Shown one piece after another: positions 6,472 to 17,047 of a stretch of 50,965 nucleotides of DNA; position 1 is the first letter of the stretch, and the number at the start of each line of letters is the position of its first letter. Source of the DNA: Castellaniella sp049673105. Lineage in GTDB: Bacteria; Pseudomonadota; Gammaproteobacteria; Burkholderiales; Burkholderiaceae_B. The translations under genes were made by a program, and so were the position numbers. Where the stretch lies: contig NZ_JBATXG010000016.1 in NCBI RefSeq assembly GCF_049673105.1, positions 1 to 50,965 on the forward strand. The letters run 5' to 3'. The notes under the pieces are model-generated. The model was not told where the DNA came from, searched no databases, and saw only the letters and a list, made by a program, of their open reading frames with translations.

Positions 6472-8313
6472 ATGCAGCATCCACCGCCACTCGTTCTCGC
6501 CCCTGACACCCGCTCCCAGGCGGCGGCCCGCATTCATCAATCCTGGACCCGCTGCGCCGATCTGGACCCGCATCTGCTGAACGATCCAGACCCATTGCCC
6601 AGAGCGGATCTCAGCCTGAAGATCGAAACCCACCAGCCGCTGCTGCGATATGCGGAACCCAGCCTCATCGCGCTGGGCGCCCTGGTCGGGTCGACCAACG
6701 GCATCGCCATCCTGGCCGATCCCAGCGGCCTCATCCTGCACGAACGCGGCAACCCCAGCTTTCTGGACAAGGCCCAGCGCATCGCACTGCGCGCGGGAGT
6801 CAACTGGGCCGAATCCCAACGCGGCACCAACGCCATCGGCACAGCGTTGCATGATGGCCATGCCGTTCGCGTGCATGGCGCCGAACACTTCCTGGCCCGC
6901 AACAGCATCCTCAGCTGCCATGCCGCGCCGATTTTTTCGGCCATCGGGGAAATCCTGGGCATTCTGGATCTCTCCTGCCCGGTCGACGCCCAGAGCCTCT
7001 ACGCGCTGCCCCTGGTGCAGCGCCTGGCCCAGGGCATCAACAACCAGATCCTGTTCGGCAGCCCGCTGCGGCGGCTGGACTTCCATCTGGGCGAAAGCCC
7101 CGGTCCGGATAGCGCGCCGGCCATGCTGCTGCTGGACGACGATGCCCGGATCGCGGGCGCCAACGAAGCCGCCCTGCAGGCGCTGGGCGCCGACTGGCAG
7201 CTGATCGGCACACCCTGCGCCCAATGGATAGACGGAGTCCTGCACACGCGCGACACCCGCTTGCGCCGACATGACGGCCAGCCGCTGACCGGGCGCCTGC
7301 ATGCGCCCACCCGAACCCTGGTCTCGCTCAGCCCGGACGGCCCATCCCCAGCCCGCCCCTCGCTGCCCGACGCGCCGCCCCAAACGGACGCCCTTCACGC
7401 CCCTTTGCTGCAGCAGGCCATCCGCGCCATCGACAGCGGTCTGGCTGTATTGCTCCAGGGGGAAACCGGCACCGGCAAAGAAGTCCTGGCGCGGCATATC
7501 CACACCGGCAGCCGCCGTCGTCAAGGCGCGTTCATCGCCATCAATTGCGCGGCCCTGCCCGAACATCTGATCGAATCCGAACTATTCGGCTACGAAGCCG
7601 GCGCCTTCACCGGCGCACGCCGAGAAGGCTCACGGGGCCTGCTGCGTCAGGCGCATCAAGGCATCCTGTTTCTGGACGAAATCGGCGACATGCCCTTGGG
7701 TCTGCAAACCCGTCTGCTGCGGGTGCTGCAGGAACGAGAAGTCCAGCCGCTAGGATCGGACAAGCGCGTGGCGCTGGACGTCGGCCTGATCAGCGCCAGC
7801 CATCATGACCTGAAAGCCCTGGTCGATCAGGGCCGATTCCGCGCCGATCTGTACTACAGGCTGCAGGACATGCCGCTGGCCTTGCCGCCCCTGCGCCTGC
7901 GGCCCGACCTGGCTCAGTTCATCCACACGCAATATCAGGCGCTGGGCGGGCAGCTGAGCCATGACGCTGCCGATGTGCTGGCGGGCCACGCCTGGCCGGG
8001 CAACTACCGCGAACTGCGTAGCGTCCTGCGGCGGCTGCGCTGCCAGTACCCAGAGCCAACGCCGATCCAGGCGCATCAATTACCGCCCGATGTGGCGACC
8101 GCCAGCGGGACCGACGCGCCCGGCACCGCCCCTGCGGGGGACGCTACCGCCTCTTCTGCACCGACCGCAGCGCGGTCCGACTCCTCCGCGCGGCTGCATG
8201 ATGTCCAGCAAGCCACGATCCAGCGCGTCTTGCAGGAATGCGCCGGCAATATGGCCCAGGCGGCGCGCCGCCTGGGCATTCACCGCAGCACCCTGTACCG
8301 CCGCTTGAAATGA
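6472..8313 (+). CDS. Sigma-54-dependent activator, AcoR-like
   Basis: This 613-aa enhancer-binding protein has an N-terminal GAF-type sensory region (about residues 50-200), a shortened PAS-like linker, a central AAA+ domain and a C-terminal Fis-type helix-turn-helix. Visible motifs are Walker A GETGTGKE (near 330), the sigma-54 contact loop GAFTGA (near 377), Walker B FLDEIGDM (near 400), and the final helix-turn-helix NMAQAARRLGIHRSTLYRRLK. The frame opens at TTG 6412 inside the activating sites; I prefer ATG 6472, which has GGAG nine bases upstream. ATG 6433 and 6442 are alternatives. It should activate the divergent aldehyde dehydrogenase from its sigma-54 promoter. The inducer is not evident. 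Confidence 0.88.
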   Translation: MQHPPPLVLAPDTRSQAAARIHQSWTRCADLDPHLLNDPDPLPRADLSLKIETHQPLLRYAEPSLIALGALVGSTNGIAILADPSGLILHERGNPSFLDKAQRIALRAGVNWAESQRGTNAIGTALHDGHAVRVHGAEHFLARNSILSCHAAPIFSAIGEILGILDLSCPVDAQSLYALPLVQRLAQGINNQILFGSPLRRLDFHLGESPGPDSAPAMLLLDDDARIAGANEAALQALGADWQLIGTPCAQWIDGVLHTRDTRLRRHDGQPLTGRLHAPTRTLVSLSPDGPSPARPSLPDAPPQTDALHAPLLQQAIRAIDSGLAVLLQGETGTGKEVLARHIHTGSRRRQGAFIAINCAALPEHLIESELFGYEAGAFTGARREGSRGLLRQAHQGILFLDEIGDMPLGLQTRLLRVLQEREVQPLGSDKRVALDVGLISASHHDLKALVDQGRFRADLYYRLQDMPLALPPLRLRPDLAQFIHTQYQALGGQLSHDAADVLAGHAWPGNYRELRSVLRRLRCQYPEPTPIQAHQLPPDVATASGTDAPGTAPAGDATASSAPTAARSDSSARLHDVQQATIQRVLQECAGNMAQAARRLGIHRSTLYRRLK

Positions 8314-8343
8314 CACAGGCCGCCCCGAGGGGCGGCCTGTGTC
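8312..8343. terminator. Hairpin between the convergent activator and rpoD
   Basis: A 15-bp perfect stem with a tight loop starts within the stop codon of the activator gene and lies 34 bp from the rpoD stop. T-runs on both sides are poor. It may serve both convergent genes as a bidirectional terminator. Confidence 0.6.
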
Positions 8344-8377
8344 GACATCACCGAAACCAACGGCTTGGCGCCAGCGA

Positions 8378-10585
<2,208 letters not shown>

Positions 10586-10702
10586 GTGCTCTTTCCGTTC
10601 TCAGTTCAGTTGCCGGGTCGGGCAACATTCCGGGTCGACAATTCCGTTGAAGGCGCTCAACTTATTGAAAACCATGTAGTTTACTGCACTTGCCAGGAAG
10701 AT

Positions 10703-12628
10703 TCATCCTGCCGGGGCCTTCAAGCGGGCCAGCCGGCGGCTAAGGTCCTGATACCGGCGGCGCTGCGTTTCATCGCTCAGCCCCGCCTCGATCAGTCGAT
10801 CGCATTGTTCCTGCACCGCCTGCAATTCGATATTCCGCAGCGCATCGCGCCATTCCGCCTGGGGATCTGGCAATTCCTGCGTCAGGATTTCGGTGGACAG
10901 GTCGCGGATCGCCGCAGCAAGGTCCGAATCAGGATCGGCGGCTTCCAGCAAAGCGCCCGCATGACGTCCGCCGCAGACGCTGGCCAAGCCGATCAATTCC
11001 CGAACCATGTGCAGATGGGGATGATGAGCCAATAATTCAAGCTGCTGGTCGCCCAGTTCATCCACCAAAGCCGGATGCGCCAGCAACAGCCGCAGCAAAC
11101 GCCGCGCCAGCGGCGTCACCGTGCGCGACTGAGCTGCGCGAGTACGCCGGCGCCCGCCTGCAGAGGAACGCCCCTCGGGCGCTCCGGCCTGGCCGAATCC
11201 TGCCGCCAGCCAGGGGGGTTCTTGCGTCGATGCCGCGGCTGCCTGCCACTCTTCTGCGGCGTCCCCTGCCGCACCGGCATGCATCGGCCCGTCGGACCGC
11301 CGAGCCTGTCCCGGCGGCTGCGCTGCGATCGTCGCCGGCCCGCTGGCCAGCATTTGGCTGAGTTCTTCCGGCGTCAGACGCACCTGCTGGGCGAATTCGC
11401 GCTCGACCTGCAAGCGGAATCCGCCTTCCGGCATCTGCGCAAACAGGGGCCGCGCCTCGTGCACACAGGCGGCACGGCCCTCTGCCTCGCGCAGGTCGTG
11501 ACGCCCGCCCAGCTCTTCCAACATGAAGCGCGACAAGGGCAAAGCCTCGCCCAGACAAGCTCGCAAGGCTTGCACACCGTACGCTCGCACATAGGAATCC
11601 GGGTCCTGCCCCTCGGGCAGAAACAGAAAACGCATGGAAATGTCTTCGGCCACCCACGGCAGACAGGCCTGCAAAGCGCGCCAGGCCGCCTTGCGCCCCG
11701 CCCCGTCGCCATCGAAACTGAAGATGATGCGATCGCTCGCACGGCACAGCTTTTGCAGATGATTGCTGGTCGTGGACGTGCCCAGCGTGGCGACCGCATT
11801 GTTCAAGCCGTACTGCGCCAAGGCCACCACGTCCATATAGCCCTCGACGACCAACACGCAGCCCTCGCTGCGGATGCCGGCGCGGGCCTCGTACAAGCCG
11901 TAAAGCTCGTGCCCTTTGGAAAACAGACTGGTCTCGGGCGAATTCAGGTATTTGGGCTCGCCGGCCTCGATCAGGCGCCCGCCAAAGCCAATCAATTGCC
12001 CCCGCGTGTTCAGGATGGGGAACATCACCCGAGCGCGAAAACGGTCATGACGGCGACCGTCTTCGGCCTCGATGACCAGCCCGGACTCGATCAGCGCAGG
12101 GTCTTCGTAGTGTTCAAACACACTGGCCAGACCACGACGGTCGGCGCTGGCCCACCCCAGCCCATAACGGGCGGCAATCTCGCCGCTGAGTCCGCGCTTT
12201 TTCAGGTAGGCGATGGCTTGAGGCGCCTGCTTCAGCGCTGCCCGATAATGAGCCTGCGCCTGCTGCAACACGTCACGCTGACGGGATCCTTCCTCGCGGC
12301 GCTCACGCTCGGCAGCCCGCTGGCGCGGACTGCGCGGCTCTTCGGGCACCGTCATGCCCACGCTGGCAGCCAGTGTGCGCACGGCTTCGGGAAACGGCGC
12401 GCCGGTATGTTCGGTCAGGAAATGGATCGCACTGCCGTGCGCGCCGCAGCCAAAGCAGTGATAAAACTGTTTGGTGGGGCTGACCGTGAACGAAGGCGAT
12501 TTTTCAGTGTGAAAAGGGCACAAACCCAATAGGTTTGCGCCCCCTTTGCGCAGCTGCACATACCGCCCGACAACATCGACGATATCTACGCGCGCCAGCA
12601 GTTCCTGGATAAATGATTCAGGAATCAA
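10703..12628 (-). CDS. dnaG: DNA primase
   Basis: This enzyme makes RNA primers for DNA replication with the DnaB helicase. The 641-aa protein has the CHC2 zinc finger (Cys37, His40, Cys58, Cys61), the primase core and TOPRIM domain (EGYMDV and SFDGDGAGRKAA), and a C-terminal helicase-binding domain after a variable linker rich in Ala, Gly and Arg. The start is a TTG immediately after the rpsU TGA, with no gap. The N-terminus it gives (IPESFIQELLARVDIV) fits the family exactly, so the rare start is likely real and may limit primase synthesis relative to S21. Confidence 0.97.
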   Translation of the reverse strand: MIPESFIQELLARVDIVDVVGRYVQLRKGGANLLGLCPFHTEKSPSFTVSPTKQFYHCFGCGAHGSAIHFLTEHTGAPFPEAVRTLAASVGMTVPEEPRSPRQRAAERERREEGSRQRDVLQQAQAHYRAALKQAPQAIAYLKKRGLSGEIAARYGLGWASADRRGLASVFEHYEDPALIESGLVIEAEDGRRHDRFRARVMFPILNTRGQLIGFGGRLIEAGEPKYLNSPETSLFSKGHELYGLYEARAGIRSEGCVLVVEGYMDVVALAQYGLNNAVATLGTSTTSNHLQKLCRASDRIIFSFDGDGAGRKAAWRALQACLPWVAEDISMRFLFLPEGQDPDSYVRAYGVQALRACLGEALPLSRFMLEELGGRHDLREAEGRAACVHEARPLFAQMPEGGFRLQVEREFAQQVRLTPEELSQMLASGPATIAAQPPGQARRSDGPMHAGAAGDAAEEWQAAAASTQEPPWLAAGFGQAGAPEGRSSAGGRRRTRAAQSRTVTPLARRLLRLLLAHPALVDELGDQQLELLAHHPHLHMVRELIGLASVCGGRHAGALLEAADPDSDLAAAIRDLSTEILTQELPDPQAEWRDALRNIELQAVQEQCDRLIEAGLSDETQRRRYQDLSRRLARLKAPAG

Positions 12629-12841
12629 TCAATAGAGTCGCGGCGGCAGTTGTTGGCTGCGAATGCGTTTGTAGTGGCGCTTGACGGCAGCAGCCAGCTT
12701 GCGCTTACGTTCAGCGGTGGGCTTCTCGTAGAATTCACGCGAACGCAGCTCGGTCAAAAGACCGGTCTTTTCGATGGTGCGCTTAAAGCGTCGCAGGGCG
12801 GCCTCGAAGGGCTCGTTTTCTTTGAGGCGGACAATCGGCAT
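12629..12841 (-). CDS. rpsU: 30S ribosomal protein S21
   Basis: S21 is a small basic ribosomal protein that helps mRNA binding at initiation. The 70-aa length and the sequence MPIVRLKENEPFEAALRRFKR are diagnostic. AAGGA precedes the ATG. It is the first gene of the macromolecular synthesis operon, and dnaG starts at the very next base after its stop. A candidate extended -10 promoter lies about 110 bp upstream. Confidence 0.97.
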   Translation of the reverse strand: MPIVRLKENEPFEAALRRFKRTIEKTGLLTELRSREFYEKPTAERKRKLAAAVKRHYKRIRSQQLPPRLY

Positions 12842-12949
12842 GTAAATCCTTGAAAGCCTGTAAAAATCATGAATGTCGGCAACACCCCACGGGCGACCGG
12901 TGCATTCACGGTTGGGTTAATGGAAAATATCCATATAAGACAGCAGGAG

Positions 12950-12978
12950 ATTCTAGCACGAATCGGGCCCGGAATCTA
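12950..12978 (-). promoter_or_regulatory. Candidate promoter of rpsU-dnaG-rpoD
   Basis: On the minus strand TGC-TAGAAT (12958-12950) forms an extended -10 box. A weak -35 (TAGATT, 12978-12973) lies 17 bp upstream, overlapping the stop of the upstream gene. It would give a leader of about 100 nt before rpsU. The match is moderate and is assigned by eye. Confidence 0.45.
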
Positions 12979-13539
12979 TGATTTTGCATCCGGATAAGCG
13001 GAACGCACACCTTTGCGGATCCAGGATTCCAGCTGATGCGGGCGCAGGCTGTCATAATCTTCGAAGGGCTGGTGAATCCAGGGATTGGTGGGCAACTGAT
13101 CCACGAAGTAATCCGGTTGGACTTTGGCATGGCCCTTTTGCCACAACACAGCCGTGCGCATCTCGGTGATGCCGGGGAACTGCTTGAGCAAATGATCATG
13201 CACCCGGCTGAAGGTCAGGCCGGTATCCACCATATCGTCCACCAGCAAGACCTTGCCTTCCAGTGTGCCGCGGGTGATGGTGATGAACTGCGCGATGTCC
13301 AACTGCCCCTGCACTGTACCGGCAGCTTCGCGATAGCTGCTGGTCGCCAGGATGCCCAGGGGCACGTCGAAAATGCGCGACAGGATATCGCCGACCCGCA
13401 CGCCCCCGCGCGCCAGGCACAGGATCTTGTCGAAAGCCCAGCCGGACTCATGCACCTGCAGGGCCAGACGCTCGACCAGCGCGTGATATTGTTCCCAACT
13501 GACCCAGAGATCGCGGTCGGTGCTCGACGGAATGCCCAT
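12976..13539 (-). CDS. Phosphoribosyltransferase (purine type, Hpt1-like)
   Basis: This 187-aa type I phosphoribosyltransferase carries the PRPP-binding motif VLLVDDMVDTGLTF at about residues 97-110, and CLARGGVRVGD near residue 45 in the pyrophosphate-loop position. Such proteins join a purine base to PRPP in salvage. The exact base (guanine, xanthine or hypoxanthine) cannot be read from sequence. It lies directly downstream of purA with a 20-bp gap, which fits a role in purine metabolism. It is followed by the promoter region of rpsU. Confidence 0.85.
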   Translation of the reverse strand: MGIPSSTDRDLWVSWEQYHALVERLALQVHESGWAFDKILCLARGGVRVGDILSRIFDVPLGILATSSYREAAGTVQGQLDIAQFITITRGTLEGKVLLVDDMVDTGLTFSRVHDHLLKQFPGITEMRTAVLWQKGHAKVQPDYFVDQLPTNPWIHQPFEDYDSLRPHQLESWIRKGVRSAYPDAKS

Positions 13540-13559
13540 GGTTCTGTCCTTTTGTTTTT

Positions 13560-14855
13560 TTAGCCTTGGAAGGGGTGACGCAGCACGATGGTTTCCAGCC
13601 GGTCGGGACCGGTCGACACCATATCGATCGGCACATCGCAGACTTCCGCGATGCGTTCCAGATAGCGCCGGGCATTGATCGGCAGCTTGTCGTATTCGGT
13701 GATGCCCACCGTGGATTCCGACCAGCCGGCCATCTCTTCCAGCACCGGCTCGGCCTCAGCCGCCGCATGGGCGCCATAGGGCAGCACGTCCAGGAATTGG
13801 CCTTTATAGCGGTAGCCCACACCGATCTTGAGCTGCTCGACGCCATCGAGCACGTCAAGTTTGGTGATGCACAGCCCCGTCAGGCCATTGATCATGACCG
13901 AACGCTTCATGGCGGCGCCGTCGAACCAGCCGCAACGGCGGGGGCGACCGGTGACGGAACCAAATTCCTTGCCCACCGTGGCCAGCCGCAGACCGGTATC
14001 GTCCAGCAATTCGGTGGGAAACGGCCCCGATCCGACACGCGTGGTGTAGGCTTTGGCGATACCCAGCACATAGTCCAACGCCTGCGGCCCGACGCCCACG
14101 CCTGCCGAGGCGGCGCCCGCCACGCAATTGCTGCTGGTGACAAATGGGTACGTGCCGTGATCGATGTCCAGCAAGGTGCCCTGGGCGCCTTCGAACAGCA
14201 AGCTATGGCCGGCTCGGCGAGCAATATGAATATTGCTGGAGACATCCGCCACCATCGGTTCGATCTGCGGCGCCAGCGCCATGACTTGATCGCGCACCTG
14301 ATTGGCCTCGATGGCCTTGGCGCCCAGATACTGGGTCAGGACGAAATTGTGATAATCCAGCACTTCGGCCAGTTTTTCATCGAAGACTTCCGGATCGTAC
14401 AGATCCTGGACACGCAAGGCGCGCCGGGCGATCTTGTCTTCGTAGGCAGGACCGATGCCGCGCCCCGTGGTGCCGATCTTGCCCTCGCCCTTGCGGGCTT
14501 CGCGGGCCTGATCCAGCGCCACGTGATACGGCAGGATCAACGGGCAGGCGGCGGAAATCTGCAGCCGCGAACGCACATCCAGCCCCGCAGCTTCGAGTTC
14601 GCCGATTTCGGCCAGCAAGGCTTCGGGCGACAGCACCACGCCATTGCCGATATAGCACGTGACGTGCGGGTGCATGATGCCCGACGGGATCAGGCGCAAA
14701 ATGGTCTTGCGGCCATTGATCCACAGTGTATGGCCGGCGTTGTGCCCGCCCTGAAAGCGCACGACCCCCTGGGCTGACTCGGCGAGCCAATCCACGATCT
14801 TGCCCTTGCCTTCGTCACCCCACTGGGTGCCAATCACGACGATGTTCTTGCTCAT
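13560..14855 (-). CDS. purA: Adenylosuccinate synthetase
   Basis: This enzyme catalyses IMP + aspartate + GTP to adenylosuccinate, the first committed step of AMP synthesis. The 431-aa length is standard. The N-terminal GTQWGDEGKGKIVD loop, IGTTGRGIGPAYEDK near residue 130 and the C-terminal GVGYRYKG region are diagnostic. I chose ATG 14855 over the upstream in-frame extension because the family starts here and AAGG precedes it. A short hairpin (14869-14885) lies between hisZ and purA. hisZ-purA is a common betaproteobacterial pair. Confidence 0.97.
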   Translation of the reverse strand: MSKNIVVIGTQWGDEGKGKIVDWLAESAQGVVRFQGGHNAGHTLWINGRKTILRLIPSGIMHPHVTCYIGNGVVLSPEALLAEIGELEAAGLDVRSRLQISAACPLILPYHVALDQAREARKGEGKIGTTGRGIGPAYEDKIARRALRVQDLYDPEVFDEKLAEVLDYHNFVLTQYLGAKAIEANQVRDQVMALAPQIEPMVADVSSNIHIARRAGHSLLFEGAQGTLLDIDHGTYPFVTSSNCVAGAASAGVGVGPQALDYVLGIAKAYTTRVGSGPFPTELLDDTGLRLATVGKEFGSVTGRPRRCGWFDGAAMKRSVMINGLTGLCITKLDVLDGVEQLKIGVGYRYKGQFLDVLPYGAHAAAEAEPVLEEMAGWSESTVGITEYDKLPINARRYLERIAEVCDVPIDMVSTGPDRLETIVLRHPFQG

Positions 14856-14910
14856 AAGCCTTGCTTGCGGCGGCACCATGCCGCCTAAAGAAACGAATAA
14901 GTTTATACCA

Positions 14911-16077
14911 TCAGACAGCGACGGACCGCAGGGTCCAACCACTGTCCGCCGAGATCAATTCCTGATCGATCTGGAATTCATCGTACTGCTGCGGCTCGCC
15001 CGGCAGGCTTTGGATCACGATATGGCCCTGCATGCGCAGGGAGCTGATCACTTGAGCCAAGCCGGGATCATCCGACCAGGGCGCACGAATGGCCCGGGCC
15101 CGTTGCGCATCCGGCAGACCTGCCGACAGCTTGCGCAGATCCAGGCTGAAGCCCGTCGCCGGACGCGACCGACCGAATTTACGGCCAATGCCGTCATAAC
15201 GCCCGCCGCGCACCAGCGCATCATGCCAGCCGGCGGCATAAATCGAAAACACAGGGCCGGAGTGATAGCCATAGCTGCCGCCCATATCGGCCAAGTCGAT
15301 GGCGATGGGCGCATCCGGCAGCGCCATGCTCAAGGTATGCAACGCATCCAGCGCCGCATGCACGGCTGGCAGATCCGGCAGACGCTGGCGGGCCTGATCG
15401 ACCACGGACAGATCGCCATACAAAGCGGTCAGCGCCTGCAAGGCCTGCAGCGTATCGGGCCTGGCCTGGCATTCCTGGCACAGGGCCTGAAGGCCTGGCA
15501 CGTCCTTGGCGCTCAGCAGGTCGAACACCAGATTGGCGACCTCGGCCAACGCGGGATCAGCATCTACCAAGGCCCTCCCCACCCCCGGATGATTCAGATC
15601 CAGACGCGGCTGCAGGACACCGGCGCGACGCACGGATTCCAGAGCCAGGCGCACGCATTCGATGTCCGCCTGCACCCCGGCATGGCCAAAAATTTCCGCG
15701 CCGATCTGCAGCAGCTCACGATCCGAGGTCAGGCCCGCCGGCCGGGTATGAACCACCGGACCGCAGTAACACAGACGAGTCACACCGGGCCGATTCAGCA
15801 GATGGGCATCGATGCGCGAGACCTGCACGGTCATATCCGCTCGCACCCCCATGGTCAGCCCCGAGAGCTGGTCCACCAGTTTGCAGGTACGCAGACGCAG
15901 GGCCTCGTCGTTGGCCAGCATCAGGGAATCCAGGTATTCCACCATCGGCGGCGCGACCAGCTCGAAGCCGTAGGTGCGATACAGATCCAGTAATTCACGA
16001 CGCAGCTCTTCGATGCGCCGCGCTTCGGCGGGCAGGATGTCCGACAGATTTTCCGGCAACAGCCAGTTCGACATCAT
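14911..16077 (-). CDS. hisZ: ATP phosphoribosyltransferase regulatory subunit
   Basis: HisZ is a paralogue of histidyl-tRNA synthetase without aminoacylation activity. It activates the short form of HisG at the first step of histidine synthesis. The 388-aa protein begins NWLLPENLSDILPAEARRIEELRR and contains a class II core with VRADMTVQVSRIDAH (near 110) and a degenerate GGRYDGIGRKFGR (near 290). It differs clearly from the true HisS encoded at 24140. hisG is not in the window. A terminator separates it from hflC, so hisZ-purA may have its own promoter. Confidence 0.93.
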   Translation of the reverse strand: MMSNWLLPENLSDILPAEARRIEELRRELLDLYRTYGFELVAPPMVEYLDSLMLANDEALRLRTCKLVDQLSGLTMGVRADMTVQVSRIDAHLLNRPGVTRLCYCGPVVHTRPAGLTSDRELLQIGAEIFGHAGVQADIECVRLALESVRRAGVLQPRLDLNHPGVGRALVDADPALAEVANLVFDLLSAKDVPGLQALCQECQARPDTLQALQALTALYGDLSVVDQARQRLPDLPAVHAALDALHTLSMALPDAPIAIDLADMGGSYGYHSGPVFSIYAAGWHDALVRGGRYDGIGRKFGRSRPATGFSLDLRKLSAGLPDAQRARAIRAPWSDDPGLAQVISSLRMQGHIVIQSLPGEPQQYDEFQIDQELISADSGWTLRSVAV

Positions 16078-16101
16078 GAGAGATTCATTCCAAAATCACA
16101 G

Positions 16102-16139
16102 CCAAAAGAAAAACGGCCCGGCGCCCGGCCAGGCCGTTT
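16102..16139 (-). terminator. Intrinsic terminator after hflC
   Basis: On the minus strand an 8-bp stem (AAACGGCC/GGCCGTTT, 16139-16111, GC-rich loop) ends in GTTTTTCTTTTGG, a good U-tract. It starts about 12 nt past the hflC stop and should end the hfq-hflX-hflK-hflC transcript before hisZ. Confidence 0.8.
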
Positions 16140-16150
16140 GCCGGGAGTCC

Positions 16151-17038
16151 TTAACGCGCAGCCGGCTTGTCGCCCTTGGCACGATCCCAATAGCGGAAGA
16201 AATCCGAATCGGGGCTGAGCACCAAGGTATTGCCGGATTCGGCAAAGGCCGAACGGTAGGCGTCCATGCTCTTGTAGAAGCTGTAGAACTCGGGGTCCTT
16301 GCCGTAGGACTGCGCGTAGATGGCAGCCGCCGTCGCATCGCCCTCGCCTCGCTTGGCCTGCGACTCGGCATAGGCCTTGGCCAGGACTTCCTGGCGTTTG
16401 CGGTCGGCTTCGGCGCGGATGCGCTCGCTGTCGGCAGCACCGCTGGCGCGCAGGCGGTTGGCTTCCTGCTTGCGCTCGGCTTCCATCCGGCGATAGACCG
16501 ATTCGGAAATTTCCGGCGCGAAATCGATACGGCGCAAACGCACGTCGACCACATCCACCCCAAAAGGTTTGGCCCGCTGGGCCACCGAGGACTGGATTTC
16601 CTTCATGATGGTGTCGCGGTCGCTGGAGACCACCTGCTTGACCGTGCGCAAGTTCACCGCCGCGTTCAGGGCGTCGCGAATCTGGGCCTGCAGGCGCTCA
16701 ACCGCTGCGCCGCTGTTGGCGCCGAACGTCACGTAATACAGGCGCGGGTCGGCGATACGCCATTTGACGAAGGAATCGATCAGCAGGTTTTTCTTTTCAG
16801 CCGTCTGAATGCGTTCCGGATCACGCGTTTCGATGGTCTGCAGACGCTTGTCCAGGTAGACCACATTTTCAAAAGGCGGCGGGTATTTGAAATACAGGCC
16901 GGGCTTGGTAATCGTTTCACGCACTTCGCCCAGTGCAAACACCAGCGCTGAATCCTGTTCTCGCACGACGAACAGGCAGGACGACAAAGCGGCGACCAGC
17001 AGGACTAAACCAACCAGGGCAGGAAAAAAACGTTGCAT
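16151..17038 (-). CDS. hflC: Protease modulator HflC
   Basis: HflC is an inner-membrane SPFH/band-7 protein that, with HflK, forms a large periplasmic complex controlling FtsH protease. The 295-aa protein has one N-terminal membrane anchor (about residues 6-22) followed by the SPFH domain (FVVREQDSALVFALGE) and a long charged helix rich in Ala, Glu and Arg (about 190-240). It follows hflK by 9 bp and is the last gene before a strong terminator. Confidence 0.95.
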   Translation of the reverse strand: MQRFFPALVGLVLLVAALSSCLFVVREQDSALVFALGEVRETITKPGLYFKYPPPFENVVYLDKRLQTIETRDPERIQTAEKKNLLIDSFVKWRIADPRLYYVTFGANSGAAVERLQAQIRDALNAAVNLRTVKQVVSSDRDTIMKEIQSSVAQRAKPFGVDVVDVRLRRIDFAPEISESVYRRMEAERKQEANRLRASGAADSERIRAEADRKRQEVLAKAYAESQAKRGEGDATAAAIYAQSYGKDPEFYSFYKSMDAYRSAFAESGNTLVLSPDSDFFRYWDRAKGDKPAAR

Positions 17039-17047
17039 CTTGAGCTC

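Noticed and set aside
6241..7566. A 441-codon minus-strand frame opposite the AcoR-like activator, extending over the sigma-54 promoter
   Set aside because: The sense frame has clear GAF, AAA+ and Fis motifs; the antisense frame is rich in Gln, Gly and Ala without family features.
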